Source: Marthasterias glacialis
Lineage: Eukaryota; Echinodermata; Asteroidea; Forcipulatida; Asteriidae
Assembly (NCBI GenBank): GCA_911728455.2
Contig: OU452229.1
Coordinates: 1,679,001 to 1,743,000 of the forward strand
Direction of reading: 5' to 3'
Length of the DNA stretch: 64,000 nt
Shown here: positions 1 through 16,332 of the stretch, piece after piece
Numbering within the stretch: the stretch's first letter is position 1
Layout: each line of letters starts with the position of its first letter
Program-made: the position numbers and the translations under genes
The notes under the pieces: model-generated
Seen by the model: the letters and a program-made list of their open reading frames with translations, nothing else
Database searches by the model: none
What the model was told of the DNA's origin: nothing

Positions 1-158
1 TCGTCATGATTATAGCAGGCCTGTGGCAGTGTATGGAAAGATGAACTCTCACCCAGATACTGCACAAGCAGCACTTGTCTGCACTTTACACTACTCTCAC
101 AATGTAGTTACTAAAAACTTCACGATCATGTGTTTTTTTTTCTTGTGTGCTGTTGTAG

Positions 159-3719
<3,561 letters not shown>

Positions 3720-6700
3720 CTCAACCTGCATCATCAAAAGAAACCACCGTCAAAAAAGGTAAGCTTCTTTAACTGAACTTAACTTAAAATAATCATACAC
3801 ATTCAAAGGCTGAATACATTCTAAACATTTTTGTGTTGCTTGCAAGCACGAACCCTCTCCGAGATGAGATAACAATGTACCTTACCAAACTTATTTTGCC
3901 AAGTTTTTGGTCGGACTTGAGATCAGTTGCTTTGAAATAGCCTGCAATAACTCGAAATGCTCAGCCGAGGTATTTACCCAATTCGTCTGATGTCGTCATC
4001 ACAATAATCTTGGTTGCGCTGTTTGGGAGTGAATGTCGCTGTTTGTTATACAGTGTAGTGCGAATTTAAGGGGACACAGCGTTTTACACGCTTTCCGTTT
4101 GACGACCAAATCGTTGAGCGTGGCACAATCGCTGCATGTGACGTGCATGCTAAGGGTCATCTCCCCAGATGCTGCGTGTCCGATTTTGTTTTATAAACGC
4201 GCCCAACTTAAAAAAATATAACCTGGTATGTCACTACAGGCATGCAACTTTTTCCTTGGATCAGCTGATTTCCTTGTTTTTCATCTCGCACTCATGCCAT
4301 TGAAAATTGAAAAGCACTGTACTAAGTCTTGTAAAGATTGGAATTTCCTCGTTTTTTGTTAAGTCCAAGTTGCATGCCTGTCACTAGGGGATGATGGGGG
4401 TTATCAAGTTCATCTAGCAGCTATCAGCAATAAATAAATATCGTGTGCAGGAAATAGTGCTTCATAAATTTATTCAAATGCTACAAATTTGACATAAATT
4501 TACAAAAAAATTGCAGACAGGAAAATTGTACATGTATGTGATTTTGAGTCGCAGTTAAGGCTCCAGCCCTATCTGAATCACACAAACCTTAGAAGTGACT
4601 TTAACTGTGGTGAAGTGACATTTAGTTGCCCATTAGGAGTACAATTTCAGGCATTTTACGTTCAAGGTATGGCTTAGTCCAACTAACAAAGTCACATGTC
4701 GGCTAAGTTTGCTCCATCATCCAAATCCGTTTTTTCCTCCGTAGCATGCCTAGCTTGTAATACCATCAAGATATTAACCTTCAGTTTTACTGTCCACTAC
4801 AGGGTTTATTCAAGGGTTAGTAACCAGCACAGATAGAATGGACTGAACAAAATACAGGGAACAGTTTTCAGACACAGAGAGAGAGAGACAGGGTGCCAGA
4901 CAGGTTGATCTAAACTAGACAGGTTCAGATTGGTCTGGTCACTCAGGCTAGGCAAAACAAAAGGACCCCTTCAGGCTCAGCTAGATCTATCGGATTATCA
5001 AATGAAGTAATATTTACAAGGATAATGCTACTCGTAATTGGTATTTTTTGCCGATTACTTTTGGTTTGTTTTAGTGTTATTTTTGAAGAATTTTACAACG
5101 ATTCTTTGTCGTAAGAGTTTATCTATTTAGGGAGTAGCTTGTGAAGAAGAAGGCTTAGGCGTAATGCTTGAGGTATTTTTGTCTTTTGACAGCAAAGAGT
5201 TTGGTTTGTAATAAAATCATTTCGTAATTATGTCATTCAATTTCTCATTTTAACTTATGGTAATTTACGCATTTAGCACAGAGGCCTTCAAGTTGATGTT
5301 GAGCAGTATAGGCATAAAAACTGCTTGGAGTATGTTAAAGTAATCCAGTTACGTGTTTTATCAAATGTCATATTCCACAAATTTAATACCCAATTTTTGA
5401 ATAAATGTTTGAAATTTAACTTATTGGGGGGATTCAGTGTAGCTTGAGTTCTGCCTTTGTTTCTCTAGTGGAGTTTGGGTTCGGAAAATTATGTCCAATT
5501 CTTTATATATTTTATCAGATTAAGAACATACCCGTTAGGATTGTGTACATATTGGGAAAGATAGTCTTGAACATTTACATGTATTAGTGGTTGTAAATAC
5601 GCAGACTGGTAGATGACAGTCGTCAGTAGTTAGACTTAGAAGTATGTGTGAATTTATGTGTTACTGTGTGGTTGTTTTTAATCTTTTTTAAAGGCAGTTA
5701 AGTGTAAGACTCGCTTCAGAAAAGAAATAAGACAAAAGGGCGTCTTCTTTATTTTTATCCCAGGATGTACACTTATCCACAAGGGTTAAGTACATGTCTG
5801 CATATTGATAAAACAGTGTTCATTTTCTAACGACAAGTGTATGTTTTATCTTTAAGCATGGGAGTAGGGACGGCAACAGATCTTACTCCAAAGAGTATGA
5901 GGGATGTAAATGGAAATATTTCATAGCCAGGTAGTTCATGTATCTATACGAAATGAACATATACATTGTTTAATATTAACAAAGCTATGGTAGATTTAAG
6001 GCAGTCACCTATGTGTATCACAAGAGGTCTTTATCAGTTGAAGTAATTACAGAAGTATTACTATGAGATTAGTTTTAGCTGGCTCAATGTAAACCTCAAT
6101 GTTGATTTTCCTTCAATTGCAATGTTTTCTTCAAATGGTTAATACATATGCCGTATCAATGTCGGCCTCCAGCATTATTTTAAACACTGAGATCTAAGCT
6201 ACACGATGTACCAATAAATGCTAACTTGGTGTGTAGCTGAAAAAAAGTAATGCAAGTATACCAGACTAACAGGATAGGCCAACCAATAATAGTGGCAAGG
6301 AACGTAACTCGTAAACCTAGTTGTTATGACTTTTTTCTCATAGTGTCCATGAAGTTTGATTTTGTTACAGGAAGTTTGCTGAAGTGTATTTGTATCACTT
6401 TTTGTGCTTAATTATGTGTGAATTAGTTTGCAGCCATTAGTTATGTACAAAGACCTATGTGTGTATGGTATTGATCAAAATAGTGTATACAGATAAAAGT
6501 ACAATTAATGTTTACAGTGAAGGGCCCTTCCTACTTGGTTCGACAAAGGTCGTTAAGCTAATTGGTTAATTTCATTAGGTGAAACTTGATTTCTTTAATT
6601 GATGGTGACAATTTTGCCCATAACCCTATCCATATCTTTCTCTGTGCGAATTATGTTAGGCTGAAGGCTGTTATTTTTGGTATTCTACAGGATTAAGGTT

Positions 6701-8886
6701 TCCACCTTGAAAATAGTATTTTTCATACAATCAATAATCTCACATAAAATTGTACATAATACTGCAAGTAAGGCACACAATTCCACTCCTCAGTGCACTG
6801 TCAGTTCACGTAGCTAATCAAAAACTAGAAGTAGCATTTTTTATATCTATATATACAGCCCCAGAAAATGAGGCGTCACTGTGGTTTTTGTTGTTGTTGA
6901 GAGTAATAAACCAGTGAAATTTAATCGGATTTAATTAGGAAGTCCAGCGGTGAAATTATTTCTGTAAATAGTTTGTGCGACGCTTTATTTAGCCACTAGC
7001 ATCGTTTTGATGTTAGTTATTGCTTGAGAACTAGGTTTGTGTAGGCAATGGTTACAAGCAGGGTAAATCATTTGGAGTATGAAATGAAAGGACAAAAATG
7101 TAGTTTTTATGGGAAAGCAACCAGGTTCAGTGTACATGCATACACCTGCAATAGAATCAATGAAATTGATTTTCCTTCCCTCCCTTTTCTCCTTAGAAGA
7201 CTTCTTTGATATTTTCCATATAAGAATAATTAATTTGCAGTTGCCCAAACAAGCTGACTTGCGAATGTTTGTAAATACCAAACTTCCTTTTAGAAGTCTA
7301 CTCTTCATTTTCCAGAAAACTTAGTTGTTCACGTAGGCATTGTTTGGAATTTAAACTTATTGGTCCCGGTCAATTTTTAATATGTACAGTGGACGTGTTA
7401 TCGAAGGAAATTTGGCTGACTTTTATTTGAATAGATGCAGTAACTTGTACATGTAAGCAGGGCTTCCGAAGGTCAAATTCAGTTTTGATGTGTACTCATT
7501 TTCCAATACATGAAGGTAGAGTGTTTATGAAAGTGGGGCAAAAATTACCAGTCTCTATCCTTGCGTTGAAATGATGTACAATGTCATTTTATTTATAATC
7601 TTTCAGAGCAAAATTTGAAACATGACGTCCTTAGATATCAACAACAAATGAGTCTGTACATTGCAAAGAGGAATTTTGGCATCGGTCAGGTCAAATTCAA
7701 CGCCGTTTTGATTGAATATTATCAAAATTGAGGAATGAACCAAAACTTTTCTGGTCAAAAATGTATAGACCCATATATCTGAAATGTGACGTCATCAGAC
7801 AATTTTTGGATTTATCCAAAACTCGCACTGAAAGGCTGTTAAACACAATGACATTTTACACACAATGACATTTTTTCTCCAATTGCATAAGGACTCTTGA
7901 AAAATGAGTGCATCACAAAACTGAAGTTGACCTTGGAGCTCCTTACTCTTTAATAAATTAGTGTTATTGCTTGAAAAGGGGGTGGTTAATCTTGCTCTGG
8001 CGTGGTCATGATGCTTGCGTGGTCATGAAGCTTGCATGAAGCTAGCGCTGCGTGAGGGCATGGTGAGAGGGTGGTGGGCTACTTTCCAGTCTGTCGGGCG
8101 GCTGGGGTTGCTTTGCCTTCGGGCGGGCTGGGGTTACGTTTAGTTTGCAAAGCTATCACACAGCCTTGAAATCAAGGCTAAATAGATGGCTGCTTTCATA
8201 GGTGCATATATTTATCAAGAAGTTTAGGATCAGAATTACACCTATTTGTAGTTCAACAGTGGGCAGTAACCGTAATTACAGAGATCAGTGTGGACGAGGC
8301 ATAGAAGGATTAAGCAGGTATTTCCAGGTAGGCCAACAACATTACAAAGTTAGTTACAAGAATTACAGAAAGAAAACAAAAAACCTTCAATAAGTATTTT
8401 GTATGATATTTTATGTACAGCAGTGATAAGCAAGTCGCCAGAAGTTTTCAAAAAGGAGGTTGAATATTATGTTGTCTGAATGTAAGAAACTGTACAAGAT
8501 CTTTTATGCCATACCCTGCATCCATTTGATTCTCTTGAATTGTTATTTTGTTGCCAGAGTGTGTTCATGACCAAGATAAAATGAACAAGCAGAATGGTTG
8601 GCTGTGAAGTAGGTGAGTGTTTATTCTTGGGGCCTTTGTGAAACCACGGCTTTGGCTCAGGCTCTTGCTTAGGCTCTGGCTTCGGCTCTGTCATTAAGTT
8701 TGAAAATGTGCACTTTCAGTGCAGGATTTCAAGCAGGTGGAAGGTGCCTAAGCCGTAGCCAAAGCCTAAACCGTATTTGGAAAAATCTCCTTTGTCTTCA
8801 TAGACTCTGATGTTTTGGAATTGGCTAATTGGAAAGTGTCCAACCTCCTGTAACAGTAAATGTCTGCTTTCTTTTATAAAGCAAAG
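3720..8886 (+). other. Gene-free stretch: hnRNP 3' UTR/intron and flank
   Basis: No coding exon could be recognised. A consensus donor (aaaaaag/gtaagc) lies at 3758-3760, about 40 nt after the stop, so the 3' UTR is probably spliced; the acceptor was not determined. AATAAA-like clusters occur near 4430. The stretch is AT-rich with scattered TTAG/TAGG words. A short element with inverted ends sits at 4236-4381. The boundary between UTR and intergenic DNA cannot be set from sequence alone. Confidence 0.5.
4236..4381. repeat. Short element with 14-bp inverted ends
   Basis: The left end acaggcatgcaact and right end agttgcatgcctgt are exact reverse complements, spaced about 146 bp outer to outer. 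It is probably a small non-autonomous DNA element or foldback repeat. No coding content. Confidence 0.5.
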
Positions 8887-8900
8887 AAGGTAGCTCTTAG

Positions 8901-9300
8901 ATATTTGGTTTGCGGTAACGCCATGTGATTATATCTACTTTGCTATATACAGTAGATTGTTCTTGTGAGAACTTGTCTTGCTCTGGTCATCATCAGTCTC
9001 CTGATGATGACTAGAGCAGGCTAGTCGAAATGTTGAGACCAAACTCACTCCGCGGTAGTGAAGTTATCCGAGAAGTCCCCCCAATCCACTAAGCGAAAAA
9101 GTAGTAGTAGTCCCGGCTGATTTCCTACCCCCAGGTAGTACTAAAAAAGCAGGACAGTTCTTTTCAGAACTAAGTTGTCTCCCGAATTCCAAAATCTACT
9201 CTGCGGTAGTAGAATAATAGCAAGACAAGTTCTCACAAGAACAATCTACTGTATATAGTAAAGTAGATATAATCACATGGTGTTACCGCAAACCAAATAT
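8901..9300. mobile_element. Foldback/MITE-like element with 81-bp inverted arms
   Basis: Arms 8901-8981 and 9220-9300 are reverse complements with only about three differences. The interior holds a second hairpin (near 8980-9016; stem gctctggtcatcatcag with one mismatch) and the word gtcgaaatgttgagacca, similar to words in other elements here. The 12-mer aaggtagctctt flanks the element at 8887-8898 and 9338-9349 and could be a target duplication if the right boundary is near 9337. No transposase is visible, so it would be non-autonomous. Confidence 0.8.
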
Positions 9301-10389
9301 ACATTGATATCTCATCATGCAATGCCTCAAATCCTATAAGGTAGCTCTTTTAAACTATTTACAAAAAAACTGCATGAGCTTTCGTAGCATCTTTGAAGAA
9401 GATGTTGCTATACAAAACGTCATGTAGTTTTTTCATTATTAATTTTAAAGTGCTACCACTACCTTCTTCATTTAATCTACCAGACTAACACGGCTCTTTC
9501 TATTTATACAACTCCTTGATAAAAGATGTCTTATATTACTAGAGTTTTGTGTATGCTTAACTATGATTATAGCACTCGCTTAATCCGGACAATGTTAATA
9601 ATCAAAATAATAGCTGTTTTTATAAAGTCCCCAACACCTTCAGGACAAAATTTCTCTGAGGGCTCAATAGACAACCAAACAAAGAGAAAAACTACATAGA
9701 CTTGAACGGGAATGTTTTGAGAAGAATCTTGAAATGTGTGACGGTGGTAGTTCGTTTGATGTGAAGAGATTGTGACATACTATGACGTGGTAACATGGAT
9801 TTCTTTTTCACAATTTCCTCTCTTAGGAGAGAGTGGTGTGCCGCATTTTGATCCACTTCATTCTGGATTTCCAGTGCCAAGATTTCCTGGCTGATTTGTG
9901 AACCTCGACCAAGGGAAAGGTAAGGGTGAACATTTTGTCATAAATAGTTGTTAATTTTATTTGTATTTACGTCCTTTTCCAGAACGTTGTACAAAATGTA
10001 GTTAGAATGTTATGTTTTTTTGCAAGGGCAGATGTAGAAAGTCTTTTACTGAGAAAATAGCTGGGGTGGGGGGGGGGTAGGGCACAGTGTGCCGTCAAAC
10101 AAGCAGGCGCTTGATTAAATTTGTCAGAGGTTGGGATAGGGTCAGAGTAGGGTGGGATAGGGGTCAGAGTAGGGTGGGATAGGGGCCCGAGGAGGGTGGG
10201 ACAGGGGCCCTCTCTCAACCACACCCCCTTGATTATTCTTCCTATTGTAGCCCCACTAGTAGAAGGAAACAATCAGTTAATGGAAAGGGAAGAGGTCTCC
10301 TTATTTTATTTGTATCAGATTGGGCATTGTCTCCTGGTCTTGATTATCATTTGGTGCTCGATATGTGGCAGGTTTGATCTCCTTTCTAT
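9301..10389. other. Gene-free stretch
   Basis: No exon was recognised. A short direct repeat of about 23 bp (gtcagagtagggtgggatag) recurs at 10135-10210. A possible but unsupported exon-like segment ends at a gtaagg donor near 9919. Confidence 0.4.
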
Positions 10390-10560
10390 TGTGTCTTCAT
10401 TGTGTTCTGGAAATCTCTGGAACTCTTTTGAGGATTTTTTTTTTTTAGGGGGGGGGGGTACTTCTGTACAAGAGGGGAAGAGTGTGTTAGAATATAAATA
10501 GGAACATTTGGGGGAATCGACTCCCTCTGCCACATACATGTACAGGGCATGGTATATTGA
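10390..10560 (+). repeat. Dispersed repeat, copy 1 (second copy near 48.3-48.5 kb)
   Basis: The words acttctgtacaaga, agagtgtgt and ggactccctctg/cgactccctctg appear in the same order here and at about 48297-48470. This shows a shared interspersed repeat of unknown class. It has no coding potential I can support. Confidence 0.55.
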
Positions 10561-11443
10561 TTATACCCATGTTTGCTTTGACACTTGCAGATCCTGTCTC
10601 ACCATCGAAGGCACCTCCGGTCGGTTTCATTGGGCACTGTCCACCAGCTTCTTGACAATGCCACAACACTTTGCTTTGTATTTCTTTTGTTGCTATGTAA
10701 ACAGATTACCAGTAACACTGTCCTCAAGAGCATTCTCGTTGACACCCATCTTGTTGATGACTTACAGTTCATTCACCTCGTAGCCTGTAAACTACACTAT
10801 TTACTTCTCTCTCATACCACTCTGTGAGTAACAAATCTATCGTCTTAAAAATTGGTCCAGTTAGACGATAGACATCGATTTTTCAAGGTGAAACAAAACT
10901 GATTGAAGCCGACAAAATGAACTGTACCACCAAAGATAAGACATAGAATGTGAGACTCAAAGTACGGGGTATGTCAGACCGACAAGATTCATCTATCATT
11001 CACTAAAGGTGAGTGAGTCAATCTCTGCCACACTGCAACGCAGACGGCACAACAGAATTGCAGAAATAAGACGTTGCTTCGCCTATAAGTAATAGAAATG
11101 GTTTTTGGTTGACAAGATCCAGCTCAAGAGTTTGAAACCTGTGCCCCCAACACAAGGGCTGCTCCAGCCCAAACATCCAACCGATCAACACACAGGAGGA
11201 TATCATTTTGTTAACTTTGACTCAGCTGTAGACTTTGGTGCACGGGTTGGACTCGATGATCAAAAGATCAGCCCGAATTAAAGACGGTCAACCAAAACTA
11301 AGGGCAGAGTCAGAGGAGCACAGAGGTTTAGCCACCTCGGTTGTGATGTCCTGCAAGAATGTGGATACAAAACACAGAAGGAAAAACTGCACTGTGAAAT
11401 ACCTTGGTGGGAGAAAGGACGAAAGTGTATAAGGGAATATCCC

Positions 11444-11610
11444 TTGCCGTTCACAAAACACAAAACCCTTGCAGGTGAGAGGGCCTTCTCCATTGCTGCT
11501 CCCCGATTATGGACTAGCCTACCCATCCTCATCAGAAACTCAAACAGTGCTCAGCCTTCAAAATGGCTCTCAAGACCCATCTTGACATTTATGTATTTAC
11601 ATTATTTTAT
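11444..11610 (+). pseudogene. LINE reverse-transcriptase C-terminal remnant
   Basis: The translation contains GERAFSIAAPRLWTSLP, the conserved motif at the end of ORF2 in many non-LTR retrotransposons of the CR1/L2 type (usually GDRAFSVAAPRLWNSLP). The rest of ORF2 is not recognisable upstream, so this is a 5'-truncated, decayed copy. Confidence 0.7.
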
Positions 11611-12026
11611 GGGGGGGGGGCCTGGAAATTTGTGGGGTGGGGGGACATGCCCCCCTGCCCCCCTGCCCCCATTCCTTGGCTCTGCCGCTTCAAGTAGATC
11701 CTTGATTGGAGAATTGTAGGTCATGCAGAATTCAATAATTAAACCATTACATGGCTGATGCCATAAACTATGCAATTTGTTACTATCCACCGTGCATTTT
11801 ACTTTTTTACTATTGCATGTTAGACAACACCATAGACAACTTTGCAAGTACTGTCTACGTGCGCGTTAGCCGTGGAATGAGCTGCATGTTGGTCTAGTTA
11901 GTGATAAAACTTGTCGATAATTTGACCATTTGCGAAGTTGTCTATATGTTATACACAGCAATAAATCGTTGGAGAGGATGCCAAATCTTGTAAATTTTGT
12001 TTATTTTTATAGTTTCATCTTCCAAT

Positions 12027-12157
12027 CAATGGGAGACTTTTGAGACGATAGCGGGCGTCCCACAGACCGGTCCTTTTCCATTGTTCTCAGCGATGAAAAC
12101 AATGGAAAAGGACCGGTCTGTGGGACGCCTGCTATCGCCTCAAAAGTCTCCAATTGC
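12027..12157. repeat. Long perfect-type hairpin (59-bp arms)
   Basis: Left arm (about 12027-12084) and right arm (about 12098-12156) are reverse complements with about three differences. They are separated by a loop of about 13 bp containing cagcgatg. The arms carry gaccggtc and gggcgtccca. It is probably a foldback element; transcription would give a long dsRNA hairpin. Confidence 0.8.
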
Positions 12158-12636
12158 AGATAAAAATCTACTTGGATGCTGTGTATCCAAAAAATAAAGT
12201 AATGTCTTGCATTCATGCAATGAAGAGAATATTTTCATTCGTTGAAAAACGGAATGCTCCAGTCAGCTCAGCTCTGCCCTGTTGAATGGAACAATCCATA
12301 TTTCAATTCATGAAAATTTGTTGTTCGTATAATATCCTCTGATATTTTCGCGATGATTTTTTTATAAAGGGGCTGTATCCAAGTTGGGCTGAAGTGAGGA
12401 TACTGTCTACATTTAGGCGAACAAAATGGCTTTTCTTTTTAATTGTACATTTAATGTGACAATAAATTTCTCATTTTTTTTAAAGAAATATGCTTAGTCT
12501 TTACACCTACTGTATTTATTTATCATACATTATTGCAATGGTGACTTCTTCTATGTTGTGACAGCCCTGTGTTTCAATGACCCCTCATGATTGACAGTGA
12601 CACACTATGGTTAGGATTATAAAAACAGACGATTGT
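12158..12636. other. Gene-free AT-rich stretch
   Basis: I see no exon, tRNA or clear repeat here. It separates the long hairpin from the 16-bp minisatellite. Confidence 0.4.
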
Positions 12637-13110
12637 AGGGGTGTCGGAACATAGGGGTGTCGGAACATGGGGGTGTCGGAACATGGGGGTGTCGGAACAT
12701 GGGGGTGTCGGAACATGGGGGTGTCGGAACATAGGGGTGTCGGAACATAGGGGTGTCGGAACATAGGGGTGTCGGAACGTAGGGGTGTCTGAACGTAGGG
12801 GTGTCTGAACATAGGGGTGTTGAAACATAGGGGTGTGGGAACATAGGGGTGTCGGAACATAGGGGTGTCGGAACATAGGGGTGTCGGAACATAGGGGTGT
12901 CGGAACGTAGGGGTGTCTGAACGTAGGGGTGTCTGAACATAGGGGTGTTGAAACATAGGGGTGTTGAAACATAGGGGTGTGGGAACATAGGGGTGTCGGA
13001 ACATAGGGGTGTCTGAACATAGGGGTGTCGGAACATAGGGGTGTCAGAACATAGGTGTGTCGGAACATAGGGGTGTCTGAACATACATGTGTGTCGAAAC
13101 ACAGGTGTGT
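12637..13110. repeat. 16-bp minisatellite, about 29 copies
   Basis: The unit is aggggtgtcggaacat with substitutions (ggaacg, ctgaac, tgaaac) that recur as a block, indicating higher-order duplication. The last units (near 13080-13110) are degenerate. On the minus strand all three frames stay open because the unit has no stop in any frame; these reading frames are artefacts. Confidence 0.95.
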
Positions 13111-14108
13111 AACCATTGCAATTACAGGACTACCGGTGATGATGACCAGTGACTTTTGGCTGAAATTTATTCAAGAAGTGTGTGTGATCATTCAAACATG
13201 ATTTACAAGCAAGATCATAATGTACACATAAAACAGATTTGTCATTATGTTTCTTTCAATTTCACTTAAAGTATTGAGCAATTGTTCTTTTGCGTCATGT
13301 GAAAACCAAAAAAATCAATTCAATTTAACAATCCACTCAAACAGCGTTAAAATTTGCAACAGCTTTTCACAGAAATTTCTAGTTGTGCCTACTCTGCTAA
13401 ATTGAATGTTGATTAGGCATGGCTAAAAGAATGCCTTATACTGTAAGTTTAATTCAATACTATAAATAGCGCTTCTGCGTCCCACATCAAATGAGGCCGA
13501 AAACACATTTATTTTCCAGCTGATTAAAGTTTCATCATCACACGATCAAACAAAGCTTACAAAAGATATGCAAAGATTTTGCGTCTTGCATGAGTGCGTA
13601 TGTACCCTCGAACAGTAATTACGCACCATTGGATATAAAATTGTAGCCCTTGTTTATGGCTCTATAAACCACGGCTGTTTATGATTGGATGATTAGCGCA
13701 TGCTGGAAGATGCTACATAAATTCGCATGACTCAAAAGTGAAATTGAATGACAATTTCAACTAAGGAGGCTAAATTACTTTAGCTTTAATACAAATGCAT
13801 GAGAGTGAAAAAGGCTGCTTTTTAACTGAAAAATGTCCAAGAAAACCTATATTACTATTTTATTTAATTTCTTTATACATTTTATTTCAGATTAACATTA
13901 CATGATCCCAAAAGGTGCAGTATAAGATTGAAATAAAATTATACTGGTACCATTCATCTAGAGAAAATTCATTAGAAATGCCTCCAATAATAAAAGAAAA
14001 TTAAGTGAATCTGGCTGTATTTAAAATGCAAGGCTAGGCAATTTAATTAAACGTTCTATACAAAAATATACATCAAAACACGACACTTTCATACCCTTAA
14101 AACCTATG
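13111..14108. other. Gene-free stretch
   Basis: AT-rich, with no reading frame, RNA gene or obvious repeat that I can support. Confidence 0.4.
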
Positions 14109-14770
14109 TCATGGGTGTGATTTCACTCTTTGACGAACCACGGCTTGCATCAGCAATGACCTTAGGTTTGCCCGCTTTGCGTTACCCAAACCGGTCAAGC
14201 TTGCATCCGTATGGAGTACAAAGAGAGCACTGCAATCTACGAATGCCAGGATAAGGGCAAATGCCCCCCATGAGGGTCTCAAAAGCTTCCTGGCACTTCT
14301 CTGTCCATAAACCACCAAAGGGCTCGATAACTGGCTCTTCCAAGGCGAGGTCCAGATTTCCTCTTCCCGGTACTTGGGCTCCTTTGTGATACGCAGCCAT
14401 CAGTTGGTTCAGCTGCTGAGCTTTGGTCGGGTCATTTGGTACAAATCTAGCCCCTTCTGTAATAATTGGGCCAGAGGAGCACGCCTCTTCAGTGACACCA
14501 GCACTTTTCTCTGAAAACCTCAGTGTTGTCTCCACATAGCCAATGTATGTGCCTGTATTTCCAATTGCTCCAGCAACTTGAAGGCTGTTCAGGGGCAGCA
14601 AAGGACGATAGGACAACTTTTTTTTTCTGGGAGCCTGTGTCTAGTAGGCATTTACATGGGTGTCCACCTACCGCAGCCGTGACGACAGAGGGATCTCCGA
14701 TGAGATCATGTAGTAACACTGGGAGGGGGTCCATCTTGACCGAGGCATTTAACACCCTTGACTGTTTTTT
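14109..14770 (-). pseudogene. Broken Ty3/Gypsy-like retrotransposon fragment
   Basis: On the minus strand a retropepsin-like motif (CLLDTGSQ, active-site Asp near 14639) is followed in another frame by a protease-like segment (SLQVAGAIGNTGTYIGYV). Near 14180-14320, in yet another frame, is an RNase H-like start (WTEKCQEAFETL, then FVLHTDASLTGLG). Most of the reverse transcriptase between protease and RNase H is missing, and frames change at least twice. It is a dead, internally deleted copy. No LTR was identified. Confidence 0.7.
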
Positions 14771-14970
14771 AACAGAGCGACAGCTCAAGCCAAAACGCCA
14801 AGCTGATTGCCAACAGACCCAAATTAAACCCAAAGTCTTCTCAAATTTCTGAGAAACGTCAACATTAACCCCTAATCCCAATTCTGACATTGGGAAAAGA
14901 AACTTAAGGAATAAGTTGAATGAGGCATATGACATCCTTGTGTATTCCTGTCCACAGAGAAAGGCCATTT

Positions 14971-15780
14971 GTCATAATAGCGCAACACTCACTTAAAGAG
15001 GATGGGCCACGCTAGAAGTCTCTCCTTAAAAAAAGTTTTACATTCCTAAATACACCCATATCTACCACAAAAAAACAGTGACAGACTATTAGAATGCGTG
15101 GTTATTCATTTACAAAGGCAGTTTCCGAGCCTCTTTTCACCTGAAAGTTGTCTCCAGAAATTCTAAGGAATAGTGACGTCGCAGGAAGTACTCCTCTGTC
15201 AAACGGCTGTTTGTTGTTACTCATTGAAGCATTGCTCAGTGCGGACCATCCGGGGATTCAGAACTTCCAGTGACGTCGTGATTTGTTTGCTGCCCTCATT
15301 TCCAGGATTTTGATAAATTTAGGCGGCGGGCTAGTTAAAGGAGTAAAACCTCCCTGCAAATATCACTTCTTTTGCCACTTTAATGTCACAAAAGAGAAGT
15401 TTGTCCGATGCAATAATTATAGAAAGCAGAAAACTAAACAATAACGTCAACATCAATCACCATGGCCCAGCCTCTTTAATGATGGGAATTAGTGTAGCCC
15501 AAGTCATACCCAAAATGGCTAAATTTTGGCGGTGGACACCTATTTCAGTGAAATATTCATGGGGTGTTTTTTTTGGACAAAAAATGAATTCATTTCAAAC
15601 GAATGACATTTTGAAAAAGAGGACGAAGACAGAAAATCTTAATTTCAAAACAATTTTACATATAACTAAAATATTTGTATAATATGCAATATCTGAATGA
15701 AGGAACTGTACAAGGACGGTAGATACACCAACCTCTTATAAGTGTTCCAATCTATCTTACTTAAACCTTACTTTGATGAA
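14971..15780. other. Gene-free stretch
   Basis: No supported gene or RNA. It lies between the Ty3/Gypsy-like fragment and a LINE remnant. Confidence 0.35.
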
Positions 15781-15789
15781 AGACATTAT

Positions 15790-16020
15790 GGTACAAAGCT
15801 GTTCATGGTCTAGCTCCACCTTACATACGGGACTTGCTACAACTCTGTAACCTTCGACCTGGCCTCAGATCTTCTACATCACAGATCCTTTGCGTTCCCA
15901 AAACTTGTTTGGCAATCTACAGAGACAGGGCCTTTCCCAGTTGTGCACTGCGTCTCTGGAACTCCTTGCCGGATGAGTTGAGGGATACTAAGGATCTGTC
16001 TTCTTTCATGCGAGAGAAGA
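15790..16020 (+). pseudogene. LINE reverse-transcriptase C-terminal remnant
   Basis: One frame reads YKAVHGLAPPYIRDLL, then a short spacer, then RDRAFPSCALRLWNSLPDEL. This is the end of ORF2 of a CR1/L2-like non-LTR element (LAPPYI...L and DRAF..APRLWNSLP motifs). It is 5'-truncated. It differs from the copy at 11444, so it is a separate insertion. Confidence 0.8.
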
Positions 16021-16332
16021 CGAGGAAGGGTGTTTCAGTTTTAGAAGTTACGAGAAAAACCCCAGACATTTTATTCCAGGGAAAACCCACACAATCAGGT
16101 AGGGATTCGAACCGGGGTCCTAGAGGTGGAAGGCGAGGAAACATACGATAAATCTCTTGCTGGCTCCATTTTGGAAGTCGGATTCCCCAAGTGTTCTGTG
16201 AAGTGTGCATTTTAGACGATGTCTGTGTGGTTAGATGCACTCTTCACATGAAATTTGACTCCCAAAATAACAGACCGTAGACACCTATAGCCACATGAAA
16301 TGTCAGTCGAAGGGTTTGATGTGGCGAGAAAG

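Noticed and set aside
9860-9920. Exon-like segment ending at gtaagg, possibly an hnRNP 3' UTR exon
   Set aside because: A UTR exon cannot be verified without transcript data.
12007-12216. Similar small frames on both strands
   Set aside because: They are the two arms of a hairpin read in opposite directions.
12574-13116. Three overlapping minus-strand frames of 139-180 residues
   Set aside because: They arise because the 16-bp unit has no stop codon; no start context, splice site or domain.
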